Assembly: GCA_043721915.1 (NCBI GenBank)
Contig: JAYSPV010000125.1
Span: 1 to 51,620 of the forward strand
DNA length: 51,620 nt
Source of the DNA: UBA668 sp043721915
Lineage (GTDB): Bacteria; Actinomycetota; Acidimicrobiia; Acidimicrobiales; Ilumatobacteraceae
Direction of reading: 5' to 3'
Part shown: positions 1-8,429 of the stretch, in pieces
How the letters are laid out: each line of letters begins with the position of its first letter
Numbering within the stretch: the first letter of the stretch is position 1
Program-made: the position numbers and the translations under genes
The notes under the pieces: generated by a model
The model's database searches: none
Seen by the model: only the letters and a program-made list of their open reading frames with translations
What the model was told of the DNA's origin: nothing

Positions 1-24
1 GGTCTGAGCTGGTGTTATGTCGGG

Positions 25-97
25 TGGAGACGAGGGGAATCGAACCCCTGACATCTACCTTGCAAAGGTAGCGCTCTGCCAACTGAGCTACGTCCCC
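25..97 (-). tRNA. tRNA-Ala (anticodon TGC)
   Basis: Reading the minus strand, the sequence folds into a standard cloverleaf with a 7-bp acceptor stem, an anticodon loop centred on TGC and a GGTTCGATTCC-type T arm. The acceptor helix contains the G3:U70 wobble pair that identifies alanine tRNAs, and the discriminator base is A. The 3' CCA is not encoded, because the gene is followed by CCC. In mycobacteria tRNA-Ile and tRNA-Ala sit side by side after gyrA; here they share orientation but lie about 16 kb apart. Confidence 0.97.
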
Positions 98-212
98 GCT
101 ACTGCGGTAAGGCGGGCGTCAGGATATCGGCTCCGCGTGCGCCTCGTGCCAGTCGGTTTTCGCAGCTCACCCGCCGTCACCCCAGCCGTTCGTCGTGCGC
201 GAGGATCGGGTG

Positions 213-980
213 ATGGACACCCTGAACATCTCCGCTCTCGTCGATGCGTTCGAGGACGTGTTGCGCTCGACGCTGAGCCTCGTGCGTACCATCCCCGAGC
301 ACGACGCCGACCTCCCCACCGATTGCCCGGGGTGGACCGTGCGCGACCAACTCAGCCACATGGTCGGGCTCGAGCAGATCCTGTCGGGCGCTCCGCCGCC
401 TGCCGTCGAGCTGCCGCCGCTCGAACACGTCGTCAGCGAGTTCGACATCTTCGTGGAGCAGGCGGTCCACGTCCGGCGCGGCCTCCCATTGTCGGCGATC
501 GCCGACGAGCTCGCCGGTCTGCTGCCGCGCCGCATGGCCCAGCTCCGCGAACAGGTGGACCAGGGCGACCCGCTCGTCAGCGGTCCGTTCGGTGAGCGGC
601 CACTCTCCGCCAGCATGCCGATCCGCGTGTTGGACCTGTGGGCACACGAGCAAGACATCCGCCGCGCCGTCGGGCTGCCGCCACGGATCACCGGCGCCGC
701 CGCCGAGGCCTCGATCGCTCGCACCCTGTCGGCGTGGGCGGCGGTGATCCCCACCAAGGCCGCCGGCACCGACGGCACGCTCGTGATCCGCGTGACCGGG
801 GCCGAGCCGTCGGAGACCACCGTCACGCTCGGCGCCGGTGGGCCGGTCGCCACGCTCACCGGCGACGTCGGGCAGCTCACCTGGCTGGGCTTCGGGCGCG
901 GCGCACCCGATGCCGCGATGCTCGACGGTGACCCGACGGTCATCGCTGCGGTGGCCCCGCACCTCGGGTTCACACCCTGA
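213..980 (+). CDS. Maleylpyruvate isomerase-family (mycothiol-dependent, DinB-like) protein
   Basis: A 255-residue protein of the TIGR03083/MDMPI type. The N-terminal four-helix metal-binding domain shows the CPGWTVRDQLSHM motif near residues 38-50 and the second metal motif DLWAHEQDIR in the middle; a C-terminal sterol-carrier-like domain of about 90 residues follows. Family members use mycothiol as a cofactor or bind divalent metal; the substrate here cannot be told. I chose ATG 213 because GAGG lies 8 nt upstream; a GTG at 195 in the same frame would add six residues. It stands alone on the plus strand and faces a minus-strand pair. Confidence 0.85.
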   Translation: MDTLNISALVDAFEDVLRSTLSLVRTIPEHDADLPTDCPGWTVRDQLSHMVGLEQILSGAPPPAVELPPLEHVVSEFDIFVEQAVHVRRGLPLSAIADELAGLLPRRMAQLREQVDQGDPLVSGPFGERPLSASMPIRVLDLWAHEQDIRRAVGLPPRITGAAAEASIARTLSAWAAVIPTKAAGTDGTLVIRVTGAEPSETTVTLGAGGPVATLTGDVGQLTWLGFGRGAPDAAMLDGDPTVIAAVAPHLGFTP

Positions 981-1010
981 GTCGTCGGCCGGCACGACTT
1001 CGGGTCCCGC

Positions 1011-1958
1011 TCACGCCAGCGGGTCGGCGTGCACCTCGTACCCGCGAGATTCGAGCATCGTCATGAACTTCGCCGCACCCTGTGCGAAGGCCAGGCGCTC
1101 CTGGCGGACCGCGTGCTCGGGCGCGAGGCGATCACCCACCAGGTAGCGCGCCGGGTCGTCGAACTCGAAACACGCCGTCGCCGGCAGCGCCGCCACCTCG
1201 CACTGCAGTAGCGCCGTGTACGCCCACACGTTCTCGAAGCAGAACCTGCGCACACCCGCGTCGTAGAGGCGGTCGGTCTGCTCACCTGCGGGCAGCCGGC
1301 CCGTCCCGAACGGCACGCCCTGCACCACCGGGCCATCCGGGCTCTGCACCAGCACGTGATCCTTGGCATGCACGCGGCGCACGAACGGCGCCATCGCGGC
1401 CAGCGCATCGAACGGGTCCTCCCCCACCATCTGGCTGTTGCCGTAGTCGTACAGCGCCTGCACCCACGGGTGGCCGACCTCACCGAGGATGTGCGCCAGC
1501 ACCGGCCCGGTGAAGTCCTCGTGGTTCTCCAACACCACCAGCACCCCCAGCGACTCCGCGAGCGGCGCGACCGCCCGCAGGTCGCGGATCGTCCACTCGA
1601 TCACGTCGGCCAGCGGCGCGTCGTACTTCGTGTAGGTGCGCAACGTGTCCGCGCCGCACGAAGCGGCCACGTACAGCATGCGCGTCATGTTCTCCTCGCG
1701 CGTGTCGGAGGTGTCCAGCTCCAGCCGCAGGCCGTGCTCGCGGGCCGCGGCACGCAAGTTCGCGAAGTGTTCGGGCGTCGTCCCGCACAGGTCGCGATAG
1801 CCGGGCCCGTTGGCGGAGACGTTCACGCCGGTGAACCCGATCGCTGCCATCTCGGCCATGTACGCGAAGACGTCGTAGCCGGTCTGCTCGCGATAGCGGA
1901 GATGGAAGCGCAGCGAGTAGCTGTGCACGTGCAGCTCGATGCGGCGGGGCGTCGTCAC
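1011..1958 (-). CDS. Sugar phosphate isomerase/epimerase-like TIM-barrel protein
   Basis: About 315 residues of the xylose isomerase-like (AP endonuclease family 2) fold. It begins with the typical ELHVHSYSLRF strand and carries conserved acidic and histidine metal-ligand candidates: E in VLENHEDF, the DYGNSQ segment and H in RVHAKDHV. Such proteins isomerise or epimerise sugars, inositols or their phosphates; the substrate is unknown. The GTG start at 1958 is preceded by GAGGGGG and overlaps the stop of the upstream phosphotransferase gene as GTGA, so the two are translationally coupled and probably belong to one small-molecule pathway. Confidence 0.85.
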   Translation of the reverse strand: MTTPRRIELHVHSYSLRFHLRYREQTGYDVFAYMAEMAAIGFTGVNVSANGPGYRDLCGTTPEHFANLRAAAREHGLRLELDTSDTREENMTRMLYVAASCGADTLRTYTKYDAPLADVIEWTIRDLRAVAPLAESLGVLVVLENHEDFTGPVLAHILGEVGHPWVQALYDYGNSQMVGEDPFDALAAMAPFVRRVHAKDHVLVQSPDGPVVQGVPFGTGRLPAGEQTDRLYDAGVRRFCFENVWAYTALLQCEVAALPATACFEFDDPARYLVGDRLAPEHAVRQERLAFAQGAAKFMTMLESRGYEVHADPLA

Positions 1959-2803
1959 GACAGCCCCCTCATGTACTCGATCTCTGCGGCGAACGCGCAG
2001 CGATACCGCTCGGCGATCTCCGGCTGACGGCGGGCCAGGCGGTGCGCCCGCCACACGCAGTACGCGCCGATCCGGTAGTGCCATGCAAGCGCGTCACGGT
2101 GGTAGCGGGCGACGGCGGCACGGTCGGGGTAGGCGGCAAGGAACGCATCGTGCGTGGCCGGCGGATGCGGCTGCTGCTGGTAGAGCGTCATCATCGCCGG
2201 CGACAGGAAGCAGGCGATGTCCTCCGCCGCATCGCCGCGGCCAGGGCACTGCCAGTCGATCAACAGCAACCCGCACCGGCTGCGCACCAGGTTCCCCGGT
2301 CCGCAGTCGGTGTGCACCAGCGATCGCCGTCGCACCGGCAGATCACTGGGGTCGGTCGGGCGCACCGCGCGCAGGGCCGCACCGGCGCGGACCGGCACGG
2401 CGTCCACCATCACGTCGCCATGCGCGCAGGCCTCGGCCGCCGAGCCGCACAGCAACCGCATCGCACGCGGCGCCGGCAGAGCGTGGATGTTGCCCAGCAG
2501 CTCGGCCACTTCGGCCACGCCACCGTCTCGGGCGCGGGCGCGGGCGCGCCAACCGGGGCCTGACACGAACTGGTAGGTGACCACGCCCGGCTGATGGCTC
2601 ACCAACCGCGGCGACCATCCGTGCGGGCCCAGCAGTCCCAGGGCGGCAGCTTCGTGATCGGGCAGGTTGGGGTACATCGGGTTCGGCTCGCCCGGGTCCT
2701 CGGCGTAGCGTTTCTCGATCACCCAGCCGCGCCCGGCACGCACCTTCCACACCTGGTTGCGATAGCCACCAGCGAGCAGCGTGCGTTCGGGTCCGGCGTT
2801 CAC
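1955..2803 (-). CDS. Aminoglycoside/choline kinase-like phosphotransferase
   Basis: About 282 residues of the APH/ChoK protein kinase-like fold. The catalytic loop is visible as HTDCGPGNLV (Brenner HxDxxxxN motif) and the metal-binding segment as IDWQCPGRGDAAED; the N-lobe contains the lysine segment WVIEKRY. The enzyme should transfer phosphate from ATP to a small hydroxylated substrate, and coupling to a sugar isomerase-like gene suggests a sugar or polyol. The frame stays open upstream to 3085, but the extra residues are low-complexity and overlap the divergent gene, so GTG 2803 is preferred. The start is uncertain. Confidence 0.75.
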   Translation of the reverse strand: MNAGPERTLLAGGYRNQVWKVRAGRGWVIEKRYAEDPGEPNPMYPNLPDHEAAALGLLGPHGWSPRLVSHQPGVVTYQFVSGPGWRARARARDGGVAEVAELLGNIHALPAPRAMRLLCGSAAEACAHGDVMVDAVPVRAGAALRAVRPTDPSDLPVRRRSLVHTDCGPGNLVRSRCGLLLIDWQCPGRGDAAEDIACFLSPAMMTLYQQQPHPPATHDAFLAAYPDRAAVARYHRDALAWHYRIGAYCVWRAHRLARRQPEIAERYRCAFAAEIEYMRGLS

Positions 2804-2840
2804 CGCGGTGACGCTAGTGGCGGCGCGCACGCCCACCCGC

Positions 2841-2892
2841 TGCTTCCCGAAGCAGGAACGAGTGAGGCCCACGCGACATTGCTTCGGGAAGC
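2841..2892. promoter_or_regulatory. Pair of palindromic operator-like sites
   Basis: Between two divergent genes lie TGCTTCCCGAAGCA (2841-2854) and TTGCTTCGGGAAGC (2879-2892). Each has six-base or five-base arms around a CC or GG centre, and the two sites are also exact inverted copies of each other over 13 bp. Centres are 39 bp apart, close to four helical turns. This is the layout expected for a dimeric repressor controlling one or both divergent genes, but no regulator gene is adjacent. Confidence 0.5.
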
Positions 2893-3047
2893 GGTGGTGG
2901 CGAGCCGAGGGCGGTCGGCAGTCGTCCGAGCTGCGACCGACATCGAAATCGAAATGACGTGACCGGGTCGAAACCTGCTCGCCGCGGCGCCCGGCCCGGG
3001 GTCGCACGACTCCGAGCCTGGCGACCCTGATCCGTAGGCTCCGGCCC

Positions 3048-4331
3048 ATGCCTCGCGTACCCCAGATCAAGTTCGGCACCTTCATCGCCCCGCACCACCC
3101 ACTCGGCGAGAGCCCGACGCTGCAGTTCCAACGCGACCTCGACTTCGCCGCTCACCTCGACCGGCTCGGCTACGACGAGTTCTGGGTGGGCGAGCACCAC
3201 AGCACCGGTTGGGAGATGATCGCCAGCCCGGAGATGTTCCTCGCCGCCGCCGGCATGGTGACGCACACGATCAAACTCGGTACCGGCGTGATCTCGCTGC
3301 CCTACCACCACCCGTTCAACGTCGCCCAGCGGATCGTGCAGCTCGATCACATGACCCGTGGCCGGGCCATCTTCGGCAGCGGCCCCGGCGCGCTGCCCAG
3401 CGACGCCCGCACGCTGCAGATCGACCCGATGACCCAGCGCGACCGCCAGGACGAGGCACTCAGCGTGATCGTGCGCCTGCTCAACGGCGAGGAACGCTTC
3501 GACTACGACTGCGACTGGTTCACCATGCGCGAGGCCGCGCTGCAGATCCTGCCGCTGCAGGAGAAGATCCCGATGGCGGCCGCGAGCAGCCTGTCGCCCA
3601 GCGGCATGCAGTTGGCCGGCAAGTACGGCATGGGCGTGCTCAGCATCGCCAGCACCTCCGCCGCGGGCCTGCAGGCGCTGCCCACGCAGTGGGCGTTCGC
3701 CGAGGAGTCCGCGGCGGTCCACGGCAACACCGTCGACCGCAAGGACTGGCGAGTGATGATGGCGTGGCACATCGCCGAGACCCGCGAGCAGGCGAAAGCC
3801 GAATCGATGATGGGCCTGCAGAAGTGGCACAACGAGTACAACGTGAAGGTGCTCGGCCGGCCGGGCGCGCTGCATGTGGATGACCCGGAGGTGCTGTTCG
3901 ATCAGGTGGCCAGCGGCGCCGGCGGCGGCGCGGCTGTGGTCGGTACCCCCGATGATCTGATCGAGGCGATCCTCAACCTGCAGGAGGTCACCGGTGGCTT
4001 CGGCGTCGTGCTCGGCTTCGCACACGACTGGGCCAACCGCGAGGCCAGCATGCGCAGCTGGGATCTCATCGCCCGCCACGTGATCCCGGCGGTCAACGGT
4101 CACCTCTCCGCACAGCGGGCGAGCGCCGAATGGGTCGCCGACCGCAAGGTGGAACTGATGGCGGGCGCCGGCGCCGCGGTGATGAGCAAGATCATGAGCC
4201 ACCAGGGCGCTCAGGCCGCACTGGTCACCACGATGGAGCAGATGGCAGCGGCCAACGCCGCTACCGACGATGCAGCTGCATCCAACGACCCGACGTTCCG
4301 CCCCGGTGGAGGCCTACCCGCCGCCGACTGA
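3048..4331 (+). CDS. LLM-class flavin-dependent monooxygenase (limonene 1,2-monooxygenase-like)
   Basis: A 427-residue bacterial luciferase-like TIM-barrel protein. The start FGTFIAPHHPLGESPTLQ and the segment WVGEHHSTGWEMIASPE resemble the LimB-type subgroup of FMNH2-dependent monooxygenases; the usual RGRAIFGSGPGALPSD flavin-phosphate loop is present. The C-terminal 60 residues are Ala-rich and probably disordered. Such enzymes take reduced flavin from a partner reductase and oxygenate or epoxidise a hydrophobic substrate. The substrate is inferred only from family resemblance. It is divergent from the kinase/isomerase pair and shares the palindromic control region with it. Confidence 0.85.
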   Translation: MPRVPQIKFGTFIAPHHPLGESPTLQFQRDLDFAAHLDRLGYDEFWVGEHHSTGWEMIASPEMFLAAAGMVTHTIKLGTGVISLPYHHPFNVAQRIVQLDHMTRGRAIFGSGPGALPSDARTLQIDPMTQRDRQDEALSVIVRLLNGEERFDYDCDWFTMREAALQILPLQEKIPMAAASSLSPSGMQLAGKYGMGVLSIASTSAAGLQALPTQWAFAEESAAVHGNTVDRKDWRVMMAWHIAETREQAKAESMMGLQKWHNEYNVKVLGRPGALHVDDPEVLFDQVASGAGGGAAVVGTPDDLIEAILNLQEVTGGFGVVLGFAHDWANREASMRSWDLIARHVIPAVNGHLSAQRASAEWVADRKVELMAGAGAAVMSKIMSHQGAQAALVTTMEQMAAANAATDDAAASNDPTFRPGGGLPAAD

Positions 4332-4337
4332 GGAGAC

Positions 4338-4367
4338 CCGCCCGATCGTCACATAGCAGGCGGGCGG
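4338..4367. terminator. Weak hairpin between convergent genes
   Basis: CCGCCCG at 4338-4344 pairs with CGGGCGG at 4361-4367 around a 16-nt loop, in the 43-nt gap between the convergent monooxygenase and DUF1003 genes. There is no T-tract, so intrinsic termination is only a possibility. Confidence 0.3.
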
Positions 4368-4374
4368 ACGAACC

Positions 4375-4833
4375 TCACTGCGGCGGCCTGGTGGTCTGCA
4401 CGGTATGAGCGTGGATCTCACGCGTGAGCGCGTGGATCTCCTTCACGATGCGATCGGCCTCGAGGTTGGTCTCGTAGTCGTGGCGGGCCAGCTCGCTGCT
4501 GATCTGGTCCTCACGTTTGGCGGCGATCAGCAAGATGGCTCCCTGCATCGCGGCAAGGCAGGACAGGATCAGGTTCAGCAGGATGAACGGGTACTTGTCG
4601 AAACCGACGTTGCGGTTGCCGAGCGTCCAGCCGAACAGGAAGATCAACGCACCGAACACGAACCCCCACGAGCCCATGCCGTTGCGGAGACGGTCGGCAG
4701 CGCGCTCGCCGCGGGTGAGCTTCTTCCCGGTGCGAACAGCAGGGTGGTGATGCCACGCAGGCGGAGTGATGTGGAAGTTCGAGGATCGTCGCATGCTGTG
4801 AGTGTGCACCCCGGAAGGGCACTCGGCCAGCAT
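4375..4833 (-). CDS. DUF1003 family membrane protein
   Basis: Up to 152 residues. After a basic N-terminal stretch comes the DUF1003 signature LTRGERAADRLRNGMGSWGF, then two transmembrane helices separated by a short loop with GFDKYPFILLN, and a charged helical C-terminus rich in E, H and R. The biochemical role of the family is unknown. Two starts are possible: ATG 4833, 7 nt after the upstream stop with GAAGGA about 14 nt upstream, or ATG 4794. It closes a four-gene minus-strand operon. A second DUF1003 gene lies at 12901. Confidence 0.8.
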   Translation of the reverse strand: MLAECPSGVHTHSMRRSSNFHITPPAWHHHPAVRTGKKLTRGERAADRLRNGMGSWGFVFGALIFLFGWTLGNRNVGFDKYPFILLNLILSCLAAMQGAILLIAAKREDQISSELARHDYETNLEADRIVKEIHALTREIHAHTVQTTRPPQ

Positions 4834-4840
4834 CTCGCGA

Positions 4841-5029
4841 TCAATCGTCCTTCAGGGCAACTGCGTTCGGGGTGACGTTCATCTTCGGCTCGTACTCGGC
4901 GACCTCGACGACGCGGCCCTCGCTGGCGAATATCGCACGCAGCTCGACGCGGCACGGTTCGCACGGGCCGTAGAAGCGAGCGTTGGCTTGCGCGCCGCAG
5001 CGCGGGCAGGTGACGGTGAGTAGATCCAT
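4841..5029 (-). CDS. Small zinc-ribbon protein
   Basis: A 62-residue protein with two Cys pairs, CPRCG near the N-terminus and CEPC about 15 residues later, as in a rubredoxin-type zinc knuckle; the rest is hydrophilic. The function is unknown. Its ATG overlaps the stop of the upstream hydrolase gene (TGATG), so it is translationally coupled. The frame extends to 5095, but the extra residues are a read-through of the hydrolase gene in another frame, and ATG 5029 is the natural start. Confidence 0.7.
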   Translation of the reverse strand: MDLLTVTCPRCGAQANARFYGPCEPCRVELRAIFASEGRVVEVAEYEPKMNVTPNAVALKDD

Positions 5030-5781
5030 CAGTACGCACCCGCCCAGAACTCGCGCAGCATCGCGGCCCCGGCGACCGGGTCGCCCAGCATCCACCAGTG
5101 GCCCTGGCCCTCCATCACATGGCGCGTCGCGCCCAATCGATCGGCCATCTGCGCACCCAGATCCTCACCGCGCACGAACGGGTCGTTGGGCGCGATGATC
5201 GCCAGGCCGGGCACCGTGCCCGCCAGCCCGAGCGCCTCGCCCCACTGCTGCATGCCGGGCTGCGCTGCGCTGCGATAGAGGGCCAGGATCGACGCGCTCA
5301 TCACCTCGTCGGCAGCTGCGACGATCCGCGCACCGATCGCTCGCGGAATGCCGACCATCTCGTACCGCGCCACCAGGTCCTGCGCCGGTGTCGCCAACTG
5401 GGTCACGAAGTACTCCTCGCCCGCCGGCGACTGCCAGATCTGGGCGAACTGGTGCCACACGTAGTCGGGGTGGAGCAGGCCGAGGACATCGCACGCCCAG
5501 GTGCGGAACAGCTCGGGGCGAAGCGCCACGGTGCGCATCCCGATGGCACCACCCCAGTCGTGACCGACGAGATCCACCGGACCGTGCTGCGCAACGAGCT
5601 GCTCGACCACTTCGGTGAACCACGCGACGTAGTCGTCCCTGGTGGCGCCGAAGCCGTGAGGCAGCGCACAGCCGAAACCGGGCAGTTGCGGGGTGACCAC
5701 GTCGGTGCGGCCGAGCTCGGCCACCAGCGGCTCCCAGATGACGGGGGTTTCCGGGTTTCCGTGCAGCAGGACGACGGTCAT
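5029..5781 (-). CDS. Alpha/beta hydrolase, epoxide hydrolase/haloalkane dehalogenase type
   Basis: A 250-residue alpha/beta hydrolase. It opens with VVLLHGNPET, which supplies the HGNP oxyanion turn. The nucleophile elbow reads GHDWGG, with Asp rather than Ser as in epoxide hydrolases and haloalkane dehalogenases, and the catalytic His lies in GQGHWWML near the C-terminus. It should hydrolyse an epoxide or C-halogen bond through an aspartyl ester. A LimB-like monooxygenase 0.7 kb away makes an epoxide substrate attractive, but this is inference. It belongs to the four-gene minus operon beginning at 6609. Confidence 0.85.
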   Translation of the reverse strand: MTVVLLHGNPETPVIWEPLVAELGRTDVVTPQLPGFGCALPHGFGATRDDYVAWFTEVVEQLVAQHGPVDLVGHDWGGAIGMRTVALRPELFRTWACDVLGLLHPDYVWHQFAQIWQSPAGEEYFVTQLATPAQDLVARYEMVGIPRAIGARIVAAADEVMSASILALYRSAAQPGMQQWGEALGLAGTVPGLAIIAPNDPFVRGEDLGAQMADRLGATRHVMEGQGHWWMLGDPVAGAAMLREFWAGAY

Positions 5782-5826
5782 GGCATCGATCGTACGCGAC
5801 CCGGCGTCGCCACGGGCCGCTGCTGA

Positions 5827-6609
5827 TCAGATGACGTTGATCGCGTCGAGGGTGGCCGCCGCGCCCTCGTCGGTGAGCTGCACGTGGCCGCGCCAATCGC
5901 TGCGCGTCGTGGCCCAACTGACGAACTCGTGTGCGCTGGTGAGCACGACCGGCAGCGAGGCATCGGTACCATGCGCCACCTCCCACAGCTCGCCGGGCGC
6001 ACCTGGCGCCAGTGTGTAGAGCACGTGCTGCAGATCGCTGAACACGAAGCTGACCCCCTGGGTGCAGCCGGCCAGTGCCTCGGTGCACATCTGCGGGATG
6101 CCGGCCATCATCCACTCCACCGTGGCCTCCAGCACCAGCGGGTCGTGGGGCAGGTCGGCGGCGCGCACGATCGCAGCGCCGATGTCGGTGCGCAGGTGGC
6201 AGTAGTGATCGAAGCAGATCGCGTTGGCGAGCAGCCGCAGCGGGTGGGCGCCGAGGTTGGCCAACGGCACCACCATCTCCGCCATCGGCGGCTCCTGCAT
6301 GGCGGCCAGCGTGGCGATTCCCTTGTCGCTCCACTCGCGGTACTCGGCCATCACCTGATCGGTCGTCCAGTCGCGGCGCGCGCGCACCGGCACCTCGGCG
6401 TTCTGCTCGACATCGGGCGTGGTGCCCATCTCGATGCTGCTCGCGTCGGCGATCGAGTGGAACGTGCTCGCCATGTGCTGCGCTACGTCCTGCACGCTCC
6501 AGCCGGCGCACCCGCTGGGCAGTGCCCACTCGTCCGCAGTGAGCGAATCGAACAACTTCAGCGCGTGCGAGTGCTCCGAGCGGAGTGCCTGAATCGCCGG
6601 ACTTGTCAT
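5827..6609 (-). CDS. Maleylpyruvate isomerase-family (mycothiol-dependent, DinB-like) protein
   Basis: A 260-residue TIGR03083-like protein. The metal site is suggested by GCAGWSVQDVAQHMASTFH (residues about 33-51) and CFDHYCHLRTDI in the middle; a C-terminal domain of about 90 residues follows. It is the second family member in the window and is diverged from the one at 213. ATG 6609 has a good GAAGGGAA ribosome site. It is first in the operon hydrolase-zinc ribbon-DUF1003, 45 nt upstream of the hydrolase. The likely role is mycothiol-linked conversion or detoxification of a small molecule; the substrate is unknown. Confidence 0.8.
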   Translation of the reverse strand: MTSPAIQALRSEHSHALKLFDSLTADEWALPSGCAGWSVQDVAQHMASTFHSIADASSIEMGTTPDVEQNAEVPVRARRDWTTDQVMAEYREWSDKGIATLAAMQEPPMAEMVVPLANLGAHPLRLLANAICFDHYCHLRTDIGAAIVRAADLPHDPLVLEATVEWMMAGIPQMCTEALAGCTQGVSFVFSDLQHVLYTLAPGAPGELWEVAHGTDASLPVVLTSAHEFVSWATTRSDWRGHVQLTDEGAAATLDAINVI

Positions 6610-6718
6610 CGTCGTGTTCCCTTCGTGCGCGAGCGGCGGCCGCTGCCCGTGAACCTGCGCAAACCGTACCGCTGTGTCCGCTGGCGAGCCTGCATCGGGG
6701 CCGTCCTACGCTCAGTGC

Positions 6719-7759
6719 ATGCACGTCGATGTGATGCTCACCCCCAAACCGTTGCAGCAGATGGGGGCCGCCGCGAGTGCCATCGAAGCCGCCGGACTCG
6801 ACGGCATCCTGTTCACCGAGGCCGGGCGCACCGCCTATCTCTCCGCTGCGGCGGCCGCGATCGCGGCTCCGTCGTTGGAGCTGAGCACCGGCGTCGCAGT
6901 TGCGTTCCCGCGCAGCCCGATGGTCACCGCCCAGTCGGCATGGGAACTGCACGAGGCGACCGATGGCAAGTTCCGCCTCGGCCTCGGCACCCAGGTGCGC
7001 ACCCACGTGATGCGCCGCTATGGCATGGACTTCGACCCACCCGGCCCGCGCATGCGCGACTACATCCTGGCGGTGAAGGCGTGCTTCGCCGGCTTCCGCG
7101 GCGAACCACTGGATCACCACGGCGAGTTCTACGAGCTCACGTGGCTGAACCGCCAGTGGAGCCCGGGCCCGATCCCGTTCGACGACCCGAAGGTGGATGT
7201 CGCGGCGGTGAACCCGTGGATGCTGCGGATGGCCGGCGAGGTGGCGGACGGGGTGCACGTGCACCCGATCGGTGAGCCCGGCTACCTCGCTCGCCACGTG
7301 ATCCCGAACGTCGTCGCCGGTGCCGAACTCGGCGAGCGCGACCCCGGCGACCTTGCCATCATCGTGCCGGTCAACCTCATCGTCGGCGACAGCGAGGCCG
7401 ACCGCGCCGCCGACCGCGAGTTGCTGCGCGGCATGCTCAGCTTCTACGGCAGCACCCCTAACTACGCGTTCATCTGGGACGAAGCCGGCTTCGAGGGCAC
7501 GACGGCTCGCGTCCGCGAGCACCAGAAGGCCGGCGATCTGCTGGGCATGGCCGGCCAGATCACCGACGACCACCTCGCCACGTTCTGCACCGAATCGACG
7601 TGGGACGACCTGGCCCAGGCGTTGGTCGACAAGTACGCGGGGCTCGCCAGCCGCCTTGTGTTCTACAACGCAGCGATGGGCCACCCCGACACGATGCACG
7701 CGCGACTGGAACGCTTCGGCGAGGTCGCCCGCCAGATCCGCCTGCTCACCGAGCTCTGA
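6719..7759 (+). CDS. LLM-class F420-dependent oxidoreductase (TIGR03617-like)
   Basis: A 346-residue luciferase-like TIM barrel starting MHVDVMLTPKPL, a form typical of the TIGR03617/MSMEG_2256 group, whose members are predicted to use coenzyme F420. The family loop GKFRLGLGTQVRTHVMRRYG and the barrel strand IAAPSLELSTGVAVAFPRSP are clear. The ATG at 6719 is preferred over an upstream start at 6674, which adds residues unlike the family. The reaction would be hydride transfer between F420H2 and an unknown substrate. It is divergent from the DinB-like/hydrolase operon across a gap of about 110 bp. Confidence 0.85.
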   Translation: MHVDVMLTPKPLQQMGAAASAIEAAGLDGILFTEAGRTAYLSAAAAAIAAPSLELSTGVAVAFPRSPMVTAQSAWELHEATDGKFRLGLGTQVRTHVMRRYGMDFDPPGPRMRDYILAVKACFAGFRGEPLDHHGEFYELTWLNRQWSPGPIPFDDPKVDVAAVNPWMLRMAGEVADGVHVHPIGEPGYLARHVIPNVVAGAELGERDPGDLAIIVPVNLIVGDSEADRAADRELLRGMLSFYGSTPNYAFIWDEAGFEGTTARVREHQKAGDLLGMAGQITDDHLATFCTESTWDDLAQALVDKYAGLASRLVFYNAAMGHPDTMHARLERFGEVARQIRLLTEL

Positions 7760-7808
7760 ACCGCACGCTCACCACCGAGGGCCGGGTCGGGCCGGTGGTC
7801 CTGCAGCG

Positions 7809-8369
7809 TCACACGCAGTGGGCGCCCGCGGGCTCCTGGCCGGTGACATCGACGCCGCGATCGAGGCCAGGCTCGATCTTGTCGAGATCGGCACCCACTC
7901 GCTGGCCGGCTAGCGCGACCAGCGGGATCAGGTCCACACCTCGCGGCGAGACCCCATCACGGAACTCGCCGACACCACTGAACCGGCTGACGTGGCAGGG
8001 GCATTCGAACCAGCCCGAGGTCACGCAATCGGGCACCCGGCAACCGAGGTGAGGGCACTTCTGCGACAGCAGCAGCAGGCCGAGATCGAGCGAGGGCTGG
8101 ATCGACGGCGGATACACCGCACGAGCGGCCTCCACCTTGTCGGCGGGATAGGCAACCAGGTAACCGCGCGCCTCGGAGAGGTACACGCGGCCGTTGTCAC
8201 CCATCGAATCGAGCAGCGGCTGCAGCTCGCCGAGATCGAGCACTCCCGTTCCCGCGGCCGGCCGATCGTCGGTCACGCCGCCGTCACACCCCACACAGAC
8301 CGCGACCGTGGCGCCGACGCCACCGATCAGCAGCGAACGGCGGGTGAGGCGAGCGCGTAGACCGTCCAT
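7809..8369 (-). CDS. Tat-exported Rieske [2Fe-2S] protein
   Basis: A 186-residue protein. The N-terminus has a twin-arginine signal (LTRRSLLIGGVGATVAV), followed by CVGCDG, which may act as a weak lipobox. The Rieske cluster ligands are complete: CPHLGC (Cys and His) and, about 14 residues later, CPCH (Cys and His). It lacks other catalytic domains, so it is probably an envelope-side electron carrier. The partner is not evident; the flanking genes are soluble F420-type oxidoreductases on the opposite strand. The start ATG at 8369 follows GGGTGG. Confidence 0.85.
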   Translation of the reverse strand: MDGLRARLTRRSLLIGGVGATVAVCVGCDGGVTDDRPAAGTGVLDLGELQPLLDSMGDNGRVYLSEARGYLVAYPADKVEAARAVYPPSIQPSLDLGLLLLSQKCPHLGCRVPDCVTSGWFECPCHVSRFSGVGEFRDGVSPRGVDLIPLVALAGQRVGADLDKIEPGLDRGVDVTGQEPAGAHCV

Positions 8370-8429
8370 CCACCCATCGTAGGAGCCGGCCCTCCCTGCG
8401 TTGCCGCACACCGACGTACAGTTGCAACC

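Noticed and set aside
5165..7699. 844-codon minus-strand open frame
   Set aside because: It lies antisense to the F420 oxidoreductase and out of frame with the hydrolase and DinB-like genes; the composition is Arg/His-rich as expected for shadow frames in GC-rich DNA.
7771..7799. Terminator hairpin ACCACCG/CGGTGGT between convergent genes
   Set aside because: The stem is 7 bp with a 15-nt GC-rich loop and no T-tract; such pairs are expected by chance in this composition.
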